The notes below the pieces were generated by a model. That model was not told the DNA's origin, searched no databases, and saw nothing but the letters and a program-made list of their open reading frames with translations. Positions 10,616 through 21,843 of a stretch of DNA of 64,000 bases are shown here, in pieces (the stretch's first letter is position 1; each line of letters begins with the position of its first letter). Source of the DNA: Streblospio benedicti (taxonomy: Eukaryota; Annelida; Polychaeta; Spionida; Spionidae). A program made the position numbers and the translations under genes. The stretch spans positions 5,535,732-5,599,731 of the forward strand of contig CM032662.1 of assembly GCA_019095985.1 (NCBI GenBank), given 5' to 3'.

Positions 10616-12609
10616 CTAATACTGTCAGAATTATTTCACGTGGCTCTACAAACAAGCTGGAACATGATGTGTGATTAATTTATCTTAACATGTAGTACTC
10701 AGGTTTATCTATACTCTAATGTTGCGTTACTAGTTAAAAAAGATTCACAGTTGTGTATAATTTACACTGCACTCACCCACCTCACCCCCACCCCACCACC
10801 ACACACATACAGATATACGATTTATTTAAATCCACCTTATAGAACTAGACAATATTGGTTGAAGGACATGGGAGCGGGGCTATGATAACCAGTATTTGCA
10901 CGTAGGCCTCGTATAACAGTCAACAGCACCATCGCACAACACTCGTGGGACAAAGTTCTCTGTGAATCTTACGCAACCATCTTATCTGGCGCTGGATCAA
11001 CACTTCTACTGGTCTCCGCTATCTTAAGTAAACGGGAATCAATTAATTGCTACGTCCCATACAGCTACAATGTGTTCCACGGTGTTTACACGATGGCTTG
11101 AACTACATTAATTATGTAACTTCCATGCATCCGTCTTGTTGCATATATCTCTACGGGTTGTGGCACTTAAGATACAAAGTCCTCAATTTGGGTTTCTACG
11201 TTGGGACTGGTTGTTGTGGTCCACAAATGGTTGTCCATCATTGCGTCCTTAGTTTGCAAACAAAACAAACACAATTCATTCGCTCATTGATTCATATAAA
11301 ACTAGAGTGCTGCCACTTAAATACAGGAGTCAATGATGCTGTTTTGCTATCTGTTGTTGGTGAGGATCCAATCAACCACAACACACTTTTCACATAAGGG
11401 TTGTTAGACTTTGGTACGAGGGTCTGCATGTATATATCTATGGTGGCATTCACCTTATCTGTGTATCTTTCACTGGGAAGTGGATATTGCTGAGAACAAT
11501 GGGGAGGTGATGATGTTATTTGTGCGTGTACAAGGTGTTTGTGTAACCTCGGGAACCTCAAGTTGTTTGATCAGAGATAACTAGAAAGGTTTAGCTGGAG
11601 ACATTTTCACGTTGAACTTTTGCATTCTTTTTGAAGACTTCACGAATCATTAATCTAGCCGTGTTAAACATTTACAGAGCATTGTTTTCAAATCATATCA
11701 TATGGGTCTACTACATTCATATTGCTTCTTTTAAATCGTCGTTCTCTAACCCATCATTTATAATGGTGAGAGAGAAAGAGAGAGGGGGGAAAGATGAATT
11801 TGTAGGAAAACTTAGGCACAATTGCAGGTTAAGTTTCCATATATTTTACATACAAATCAAGCAAAAATGATAATTTTCACGTAACACATATGCGTTTGTG
11901 TTTCAACCGTTAAATAGAAATAAAAATAAATGAACATGCAATGTTTTTTTAACAAATTTAATAGCCTAAAATATAATCCAGCAATAAGAATTTTGTCTAA
12001 TCTATGTTGTCTGTTTGTAATGAGCTGTGTTCTGTGATACATTGATTCATCCATTTTATTTTTATAGCTATTATACGATTTTGCATATAGTGGATATTAT
12101 GTTCATAAAGGAAGCTCAAGAAACTAGCTAGCCGCTAGACAGTCAAGTCCCCTTATTAAAAGACATCCGACCGGAAAACCCATTGCGGTCACCAGTATAC
12201 ACATACACCAGAAGAAAAAACACCCACTAACCCTTCAGCTGAAGCAGCGACCGTAGTAATAATCCAGCAGGTTAGTCCAACACAATAATATACTCCACTG
12301 AGGCCCATCCGTGTATCTTTCATCTTGTTCACGCTTCAAACTCACTTTGCGTTCTACGTCACGCGCGCAGTAGTACTTCCTTACACCGCGGGGTGGCGCT
12401 AGTCAGGTCCCTGCATGGGTCAAAACAGAGCCGGTTGTTTTTTTCTGCTGTTGGCTGACAAGTTTAAAACCTGTTTTTAAACACTTATAATCGCCGACGA
12501 TGTGTGAAATACTCGTTGATGGAAGTTGTAAAATCACTGAAATAAGGATGTATTAAAAAATGACACGTTAACTCTGTTACAAAAGAAAACAGAGAAATAG
12601 CCTGAGCGC

Positions 12610-12711
12610 TGACCCGCTGTAGGGCCTCCAGAGATAAGCTCCCGGACTGTTCCTGCCGTGACACGGCCCACCTGGCGGACGTCCCGAGCCACCCGGGGAG
12701 CAAGAGGCGGG
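12610..12711 (+). promoter_or_regulatory. CpG-rich patch, possible non-coding first exon of the kelch gene
   Basis: A GC-rich stretch ends in a good plus-strand donor (AGGCGGG/GTGAGACG). It lies about 8 kb upstream of the kelch coding start, which itself has an in-frame stop just upstream and no acceptor nearby. The link is speculative. Confidence 0.25.
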
Positions 12712-13094
12712 GTGAGACGCGGGCACGGGGGGGGCACTTACAAAGGCAAAGTGGACACGCAGAAGTGTTCAATGGTTTGTTGACGGGTTATTTTTCACCC
12801 ATCCTGCTTCACCAGCGCTACATTCACACATCATATTCTGTTCATTTAACAGAGATATGTGATTTGCTCTAAGGTTTAGAATGTTTTTCACCCCGGGTCT
12901 GTTTGAAACTCAAGAGAGTGGTTATTCTGCATTTTAAATGCACGTGTTTCAACATAACGCGCGTGTTCTCATTCTCAAGTGTCTCGTGTGTTTGTAATCT
13001 GTGGCTGTGTGTGGGGGAAGCGGGGAGCCGAGGCGAGTTTCTGCTTCCACCAGCGACCGCAGCGACCAGCAAAGAAGAACCTCTCTACGGCAAC

Positions 13095-13245
13095 CACCCG
13101 GGGGGTTGGCTTAATTCGAGCGGTCTCAATAGAGAGGTGGTCTCGTGGTGGAGGTCTCTTATTGAAGGTTTGCGGTCATAGGAAATGGTCTTGTTATAGG
13201 GGTATAATCTCTCAAAATAGGTGGTGTTAAAATTAGGTACTACAG
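13095..13245. mobile_element. Degenerate pogo-like MITE
   Basis: It contains ggtctcaatagagaggtggtc and ggtcttgttatagg, then tactacagtg at the right end. These are the same vocabulary as the pogo-like copies at 1659 and 36156, but no intact TIR pair remains. Confidence 0.35.
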
Positions 13246-13925
13246 TGTGAGGAGGAAGAGGTGGGGAGTTGTGGCGACGCTGACGTGTTTGTTGACAGGC
13301 GTCTTTTGCAGCTGGTGATTGGGGCGAGAGAACAAAACTACTGTGGTGTTGAGGTGTGATTTTGGGGTGGGTAGGGACTCAAGACTGAAGAAGAAATACC
13401 ACTCAAATATCTCTTTTTATCTGTTTCCTGCGGCCCCTCTTTTTTTAGACTCCCATCCACACCTCACTTTGTAATAACCCCCACAACCCTGATATATGTG
13501 TATTTTACATTTGATCACGTTTGCTACAATTCATGATTTTCAATATGTTAAGGCGCCCACATAACTATACCCTGGTCATGTTTATTCATTGTTTTCTGTC
13601 GACGGTGGCCATTCTTTAATCTCACTTCCCATCTAACAGGGTCACCTCACTAATGGGAACACTTCTCTAATGAGGACACTTCTCTCACTGATGTCCCGAT
13701 AGAGAGGTTCTACTGTTCACACAAAAGAAGATCCACAAGAGCGGCTTTCGTTCAGTGCCACCTGATAACGAACCTTGAATCTCTCAACCAATCAAAGTGC
13801 AGTAAAACCTCCCCATGCGGACAAGTCAGCAATACGCTATACTCACAACTATAAACACACTTTCATTCCACACGTTAGTTGCAAATCGTTTCTAAATATA
13901 CATCACAAATTGGACACCCCCCTAA

Positions 13926-14330
13926 GGGACCATTCAGTATTTATGACAGGGTGGGGTAGGAGGATTTTCAAAAAATACTGTGGAAAAAAGTAATAGACCC
14001 CTCAAATCTCTGAAAAAATTGATAACCCCTCTCAATTTCATGTGATAAATATTGATGACCCCCACTAACAGTCAACGCAATCATTGTCAGTTAACAATAT
14101 ATCATTTTTTATGGATATTCATACTATAAAAAACAGTAAATTTTAGAACAGAACAGAAAAAATAGGGGTAATTTTTCCGTGAAAAAATTGATACCCTCCC
14201 CCCCCTCCATAAAAAAATGTCTAAAAATATTGATAGTCCCCCCCCCCCCCTCTAAACCTTGTGACAAATGTTCATGGCCCGCTCAAAAAAATCCTCCTAC
14301 CCCACCCTGCCATAAATAATAAATACTGAA
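13926..14330. mobile_element. Harbinger-like phrase MITE (near-complete)
   Basis: The left end is TAA/GGGACCATTCAGTATTTATG, followed by acagggtggggtaggaggatttt. The right side carries aaaatcctcctaccccaccc and cataaataa, making inverted ends of about 40 bp. The interior alternates 'gaaaaaattgataaccc' phrases with C runs. The final GGTCCC/TTA of the right end is lost. Confidence 0.55.
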
Positions 14331-15630
14331 TACTATATATATATATATATACTAAAGGGAACACTTCCCCCGCCACCTCCAGTGTCCCAACAGCCAGGGT
14401 TCACTGTATCGCGGCATTGAGTTTTCATGTTGCCGCGCAACCTTTCATCTATTAATTGTTGCGGAGGAATCCAAGTATCAAGTGCGCAGATTAAAACAAA
14501 GAAGAGCGAAAGATTTATCAGCTCCTCATTTCCAGAGCGAGGCTGCTTTTCGTCACGTGTTTGGCGGGTTTGCTATCACTATCGGTTGTAGGCACTAGTC
14601 TTCTATACCCGTTCTTTGTTTCTACGATGTTGAGCTTTAAAACACATCATAAACAATAGCTGTGATTTTGGTGGTTAGACTTCAAGCTGCAATTCTTAAC
14701 GAGAAAATATTGTACATCCAGTAAAGTAGTACTCATTTCAACATTTACTATCTCGGGTGTTGTGTCTCGGGGTTCAATATCTTTTTTCATGTGTCGCCAT
14801 TATACGGCATAAAAAATACATAAAGGTATATATAAGTTGTAGATCTCTTTTTTCCACCACTCAGTTTCACTAGGGGTACCCCATTGTTTTCATTTCAACA
14901 TTTTCATAGTTTCACTGGTTTTCAGGGGTATGATTTGGACCTTCAGTGGCACTCCACTACCCATTCACCACTGAAGTTTCCCTGGCTTACTACATTCAAA
15001 TCCATAGAGCTCAATCACATCAGAGCAGAATTTGGTGTGAAGTGAATGTATCCCTGGTAAAGCAGAATGACTAGGCCGTACTGTACCAAATACATAAATC
15101 AGACTGGATCAACTGAATTTTTGGATACTTTTGGCCGAGTTTTCAAAACCTGTCCCTTACTACCCCCTGTACACATCCACATACACTCCCCCCCATTGTG
15201 TTGTCTGGACACATGGCCAATTTTGTTAACCAGAGACCAGGCTGTATAGGCCAATCTACAGAGGTCATTGCTGTTTAGTCACGCGCATGTGATTAGTCTA
15301 ATTGGCGCGTCTTGCTCATTAGCAGACATCAGTAACGAAGTCTGAACTTGAACATCTGAAGGTTGTGTAAAACCTCCCAGTCACAAGCATTCGTACACAA
15401 GAATTCGCATGGGGATTCGAGGGAAATATATAAATATATGATATACATGAGGGGTGGGGTACGTGGTTTTTTGTACGTGTTTTTTTTTAAGAATAAGGCA
15501 AGAATAAGAATAATTTAGGGGATAATATACATTTACAGAATTTGTTTAAATGTTTATAATCATAGCAATAAGATATAAATAAATAAAAAAATGGTTGTGT
15601 GGACGAGAAAATTAACACAGTATTAAAATA

Positions 15631-15834
15631 TCACAGTCTTCCAATATTTGAACAAACCAGTGGTAAAAGGCTGTATAAAACTGAGACTTGATAATATACA
15701 TGGGGACAAGATTGTTCTGGACATTCTAATCTCTTTATAAACCCAGTAATAGCATTCCTCATTATTATATCAAAATGATGAACATTGTAGTCTAAAAAGT
15801 TCTTGATATGGATGAGGTACCACTTAAGGTTCAT
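15631..15834 (-). mobile_element. Possible LINE reverse-transcriptase C-terminal scrap
   Basis: One minus-strand frame contains HHFDIIMRNAITGFIKR followed by SCPHVYYQVSVLYSL, which resembles the thumb region of jockey/CR1-type reverse transcriptases. It is short and diverged. Confidence 0.3.
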
Positions 15835-18099
15835 CAGTATCCTAAAAACTCTGTGAACAAAGCAATAATACGACGCAGAGAAGTCTGCTTGTTTTATTTA
15901 TTCATTTTTCATTTTTGTCAACGAGTTTGTGAAGTAATAGGGGGGGGATTTGATACACATATAAACAGTTTTCTTTGGGTTTTAAAATATTTTTGAAATT
16001 TTTATTTTATTTATTCATTTTTAGAGGAATGGTGGCGTAGAGATACTACCATCTCTGTTGCGAGGCAATGCGCCAATTGTCCATGTCTATAGTAACATGA
16101 CAGCTTTACCATGCACGAAACGAACAGAAATGAGGATGACATGATTTTTTTCTATAAACTTAATCAAACCCTAATTTAAAGGTTATTTTCCAAAGCACGA
16201 CAAGTAAGCTAAGTATTACTGATTTGATGGATAAGAAGTAATGCAATGTCTTTTGCGCGTTACACTTATTTATGGGCCAGTAATTTTCTTAAATTGCTGG
16301 CTGGGTCATTTATATTTGTATACAAATTTGGAGGTATAATAAAGGTGATGATACATATTAAGGTACTATAAATTTTCTAAAACCAACAGTAGGTTAAATT
16401 AGTAATTACACCATAAATGCCGTGCCCCGGGAGCATTGCTCAAGCAGTGATATTTCTTTACTAATTTTATATTTTTCTGCCAACAATTATTGCTGTGGTC
16501 ATATGATTTAAACAATTTTTTGGGAAGCGTGATCTTCTATTGTAAAAACATACAGTGACAATGTTGCTATGGTCGTGTTGAGTTATCACGTCATCATGGA
16601 ACAGGTTTCTAAATATGTTATACAGGTATATTATGGAATGAAGTGAGGCTTTTAATGTCACAGTATAATGTCAAATCTTTTAATGAAATCGAGCGACAGT
16701 TGACTGTAGTCAATCAAACAGGTGGAACAGAACACTGTATAATTTTAATACCTAAAAATTATTAACTGTAATATGTGTATTTTTAGAATTTTGAATAATA
16801 TTAGCTATTATGTATATACTGTATATATAATTTTATTTATATGGATTGTAAAATTGTAAAATTTTACATATCTGAAATAAATGTATCGTTATCGTTATCG
16901 TTTATTAGCAGAATTGCGGGGTTGGTTATTTTAAATCGCGCAAATATGCCGTTTGCGTTGTGACTCGTTTGGTGCTGTTTGCGTTGTGACTCATCAGAAT
17001 AATCTATGTTTAGTATGCATGTTTTTTCTGCGCTGTGTTTACATGGTTTCAAACATGAGATTTCTATCATCTTTCCCAGTTACACGTGAGTGCTTTTCAA
17101 TGACATTTAAAATATTTCGAGATTATATCTCAATGTAGCTATTATCCCAATCATTCTAATCGCTCTGCACGAGGTTCAAGCTGTGAGAACACACACATGC
17201 AGAGCAAAGTGCTACTTGTGTAAATATTAAATTCAAATATTAGCAGACTAGAATCTAGACATGCTAGAGTAGAGTCTAACATGGAGTCATGTACTCAGAT
17301 CAATGTTCTGCCCATATTTATCATCTGTTCTACCTATTTCGATTTGTAACTTGCCAATCTGATTTCCACAAAATTTAGATAGATTAAATACATATTAGAT
17401 CTAGATCTACTAGATCATCTAGTCTAGCTAGTCTATTAATTACAGTCTGTCTCCTTTTTTATTATTTACACCATAAAGATAGCAATTTTCAAGAACATGT
17501 GAACTTGTGCATTGTGAGTCAAAGCAAACATGATATATGACACTATGCACTTTGACCCCCCCTAGGTAACACTATGACACATAAAGTACCAGTACTGCAC
17601 TCTGTAAAGAGTAAAGTTTACAGAAAAATACACTAGTCTAACACTTCAGTATCTTGCAATGTATGCAACGATTTAAGTTATTTTGCCATGGATTTTATTT
17701 ACCCTTGCCACGTCTGCACCAAATGGTGTTACTTTTAAAGGAATCCGTTTGGGCTAAAGGAAGCTATGCGACAAAAGGTGGGTTTGGATAATTAAACTTT
17801 AAGTGTAGCTTGGTAATTAACTGCTGCATGGCTGCATGTATTTTGCTCCAATTAAGATACAATAAAACGATCCACTTGGTGCTGCGCGGCAGCTAGCTGC
17901 CGAAATGTAAAATTGCCACCCGAAGCTGTTCGTCAAAAATCAGCCGCAAGGCAGCTAGATATAGCCGTGATACAGCTGCAGCACATCCACAACCGCTGCT
18001 ATAAATCTTACCCCATTCAAAGAACCAATTCTGTGGCTATTTCGTGCAACTGATGCTAAATTTTATGGATTTTAGCTCTAAGGCTATCTCACCGGGGCA

Positions 18100-18215
18100 A
18101 TGTATAGACTAAAATGGCCTCTGTGTTTTTCACACCAAGCCTGAACACAGAATATGTTCTGAATATATTCTATGTTCAGCTTGGTTCAAGAGACACAGCC
18201 TATTTTAGTCTATAA
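18100..18215. repeat. Foldback (imperfect palindrome)
   Basis: The arms gcaatgtatagactaaaatgg...cacagaatat and atattctatgttcagc...ttttagtctataaattgc are inverted copies about 55 nt long with a short centre. Likely a hairpin MITE. Confidence 0.55.
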
Positions 18216-18285
18216 ATTGCCCTGTGGGCTGTCTGGGTTGCTGTTGGTGTTCTAGATTATTTGGAGACATGTTAGGACATTAATC

Positions 18286-18514
18286 ATGGTCAGGATTAGG
18301 TGGAAAAGTGCTACTTGACAGCAGGACGATTAACCCTCAAATATCTACTCGTCCTGCCAAAAATTTACTCATCCTCCTTGCACAAAGCTCATTATTTGTA
18401 TACCAAATTGACCAAACTTGCTACTCATCAAAAGGACAAGTTGCTAAAACATTCTACTCATCCTTCACAAATTTTTACTAGTCAATACGAGCGGACGAGT
18501 GGCTAATCCTGACC
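18286..18514. mobile_element. Small MITE with GGTCAGGATTAG TIR
   Basis: The ends ggtcaggattagg and ctaatcctgacc are inverted. The interior repeats 'tttactcatcct'-type phrases about five times. No coding. Confidence 0.55.
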
Positions 18515-18689
18515 CTGTTAATATTTGATACAATTTTGACCATCCATATTTTCCACGTGCGACAACATCTTGGGTTCTTTGCGGAGTCAGAGATGAAAAA
18601 AATAATCATGCTTGTTTGTAGCACAAGTATTCGTAAAATAAGCCCAGTATTTGTAAGGCTCCATAAAATTAATAAAATGTTTCTCGTCC

Positions 18690-19195
18690 TGCCTATTTTC
18701 CTACACATAGGAGGGAGGTCAATTTTATTTTTTATTTTTTATTTTGCTGATTTTTCCGTCCTTGTATTATAAAAAAATTGAGGAGGGACTCACTTTTTAT
18801 TTTTTATTTTTCTTCCGCGCGAAATCTTTCATTTTGAATATTGGGCCATGAATGAACTACATGTGTTTTGATTGTATGTGAACAATGTCTTTCTATTATC
18901 AAAATCATAAAACATCACTTATAAAACAACTTTTATTGTATTGAGTTGCAATAACAAACTATTATAGTATAATATAGTATAATTAAAGAAGTATAATATC
19001 TAGCGTGCATAGATCTAGCAAACAAATGACAGGGACGGGGCCGTCTTGTCTGCAGCCAGGCGGGAGGGCCATTTTATTTTTTATCACTGGGGAGGCAATA
19101 AAAATGTTCAGGAGGCTGCACTATACACAGGAGGGAGGGGACGAGAAACATTTTATTATTTTTATGGGGCCTAATGCACACCCTCCGTGACTAGA
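18690..19195. repeat. Phrase-type low-complexity repeats
   Basis: Two blocks (about 18690-18830 and 19020-19195) share 'ggagggaggtcaattttattttttat'-like wording in varied order. No terminal inverted repeat was identified. Non-coding. Confidence 0.35.
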
Positions 19196-20759
19196 TTTTA
19201 CACATGTTATTCAATGAACGCATAAATTTTGCATTTTGACTTTTGTTTGTGCTGAGAAAAATAAATTTTGTTTAAAAAAAATCCAAGGTCAAGGTTTTAG
19301 CATTATAATTTGTAGAATATCTTCATTGTGCCATCATGCTATGTATGATATCTTGGAACTGCCATATTGTTTGCATACCCGGTATATACATACTAAGTAA
19401 ATTACATGTTCCAATAGAATTGACGAATATAGCTGACTGGCTGTAGGCCCCTTAAAATTAAATTGGCTAAAATTGACCCCACACAATATTCTGTTGACCT
19501 TTGATTGATGAAAATTGATTGTTACTTTTTAAAAAGATAGTATGTAATTGATATGAACACTTGCAAGGTTTTTTATACATTCTAAAAAGTGACAAAAACT
19601 CTTAGAAAGTTTTAAAATGACACTGGAACACATTACTTATTTTCCGACCCCTTGTTTGGTTCTATCTATGAGATTTATCGACTGAATATGCTCATTTTTC
19701 TATATTGGATAGACATTTTATGGATATTTATTTCTATGTTTCCAGATAATTTGTATATATAAAGATAAAAAGCATGAATGAGACAGAAGACATGATTACC
19801 CTCCAAATGGGAGATGGGAATTTGATACAGGCGGAACGTAAAAATCTGATGGCACATTGCGGGTACTTTGCTGAAATTCTAGGTAATTAGATAAGATGTT
19901 TTTATTTCGGATATGAATCCATATAAAAAGTAAGTTATTTTTGCATATACTAGTATATATCACAGATTGATTATTTATATGAAAAAAACACAATGTTCGT
20001 GTGAAAGTATTTAAGATCACCGGTTTTGAAGTAGAATATAAATAAACCGTGATACCAGTATCATGACCACACCCACAAATTTGTAATGTGATACAGCATT
20101 GTTTGTTTCTTGGTGTATTATCAGGAGGTGTCCATGAAAGATTTTAATATATGGGTAACAATAACTAGGATTTGCTTAATTGATTTGAATATAAGGACCT
20201 TATGTAATAACAATGCGTGTGGTTTAGTGGAAAAAGTATACACACTGCATTACATATGCAAAACAATTTAAACAAAGTACCGTAAAATGCTGTTTAATTG
20301 CTCATGGTGATTATTTGGCTACCTAAGATTATACAACGGGGCCTATCCCACCTGCCAAATTCCTTTCATTCGAAATATCTCTTATTGCTCACCAACTAGT
20401 TGAGTAGCAGACAATTTTGCTATCACAACATAATCGAGGCGTTCGATTCCCTTATTCCGCTGTCGGTTTCAGTGATGTTTGCATTATGACCTTGTTGATG
20501 TGGTTGCCAGCGCACATGTACACATTTTAGTTGTGGACAAATGTAGGCGTTGCAAAGCATATTATCAAAAATCCTTAACAACATGGATTCCCGTCTAAAA
20601 TCAACCCATCGAGCATTTATTCAAATTTGAGTGTTTATTCAGCATTTTACAGGAGCTAACTTCATAATTTCAAAATTTCACTTTTTAGAAATAAAATAAA
20701 CCCAAACCAGCAGCATAAAAAGTTAGTAAATGTAAATACATAAAAATAACTTATTGAAA

Positions 20760-21843
20760 ATGAAAGATTACATGTTACGATGCCCGTCTCTAGGTGTTCC
20801 CGAAAAAGACCCTGTCAGAATCAGTGATAAAGTGACCACGGAGGCGGCGATGTATCTGCTCACCCGTATGTCCGAGTGGGGTAACATTTCACCTTCCCAC
20901 GTCGCATTGGAGAAGATCCGTGGCGAAACCAACGACGCTGTGTTTGCCGAAGACGTTCTGATGGCGCTCTGTCAGTGGGATCTCATTCGCTTCCCCGTCA
21001 CGGAGCATTTCATCGGCTACTTGGCGGAAAACATCACGCTGGAAAACTGCTGTCGTCTGTATAATTTGAACTGCGTGGAGCCGCATCTATATGAGAACTT
21101 TGTGTTTGACTTTAGTGACCGGCCATTTGACGTTGCTGTCGCCTACTTCATTAATGAACACATGGACGAGGTGATCGCGCAGAAGAAGCACAGAGTCATG
21201 GAGTTCAACGCAGTGGACAAGTTTCTCGGCGGCAAGGATATCATTGGTAACCGTGGTTATGTTTGCGTGAAAGAAGAAGCCATGCGTCTGAAGTTCGTGT
21301 GCACTTGGGTGATGCTCAATTTCGAAGGTCATAAAGGATTCATAAATCTTCTGCTTCGCTCTATCAGTTTTGCCATGATATCTGTCGATGATCTTGACAG
21401 ATTCAAGAGTAGATGGAAGAAGATTTACGAATACAAGGGTTCAATTAATGAATGGAAAAGCGATTTGGAAGCGGCTTATGAATATCACAACATGAAAGAA
21501 AAGCGTCCATGGCATCCGCTATGTCGGGAAATTGCACTTTGTCATGGATATGGCGAACGGCCTATATTATTCGGCCTTCCATTTTCAAAGCTGACTGATT
21601 CAGTACTCCAAAACGTAAATCCTGAGTGTTTGGAGCCCTACCACGCAGACTTTCCGAAGTGTGATTTGCTTGTGAATATTGGAATTACGGAAGAGATTGA
21701 TTATTTCACTGAGTGGGAATGGGACCTGGACGTGTATGCTGACGAAAGTAGATGGGTCGTCATGAAAAAAGACAACCCGTTTTTCCTGGGTGCCGCCAGT
21801 TGTGAATTCAACAACTTCCTCTTTGTTTGTGGAGGATCCATTG
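20760..21843 (+). CDS. Kelch gene exon 1: partial BTB, BACK-like region, first kelch strand
   Basis: The start ATG at 20760 follows an in-frame TAA at 20733, so this exon carries the initiator or a near-initiator Met (MKDYMLRCPSLGVPEKD). It ends SCEFNNFLFVCGGSI at a strong donor CATTG/GTGAGT, phase 1. Coding GC is clearly above the flanks. The middle part (residues about 190-320, KSRWKKIYEYKGS to WEWDLDVYADES) matches no domain I recognise. Confidence 0.85.

Larger units (their letters stand above)
6281..20759. other. Intergenic or 5' intron region without supported coding exons
   Basis: Open frames here are short, lack splice context and fall in low-complexity or repeat sequence. Contents I can name are listed separately (TIR elements, MITEs, foldbacks, CpG patches, a possible LINE scrap at 15.6 kb). 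The blocks 9150-10480, 10620-12350, 14340-15620 and 15840-18090 show nothing beyond AT-rich background, apart from an (at)n run near 14333 and a short tatcgt repeat near 16883. Confidence 0.6.

Noticed and set aside
13775-13993. 72-codon plus-strand frame
   Set aside because: It runs into the phrase MITE at 13926 and has no motif or splice support.
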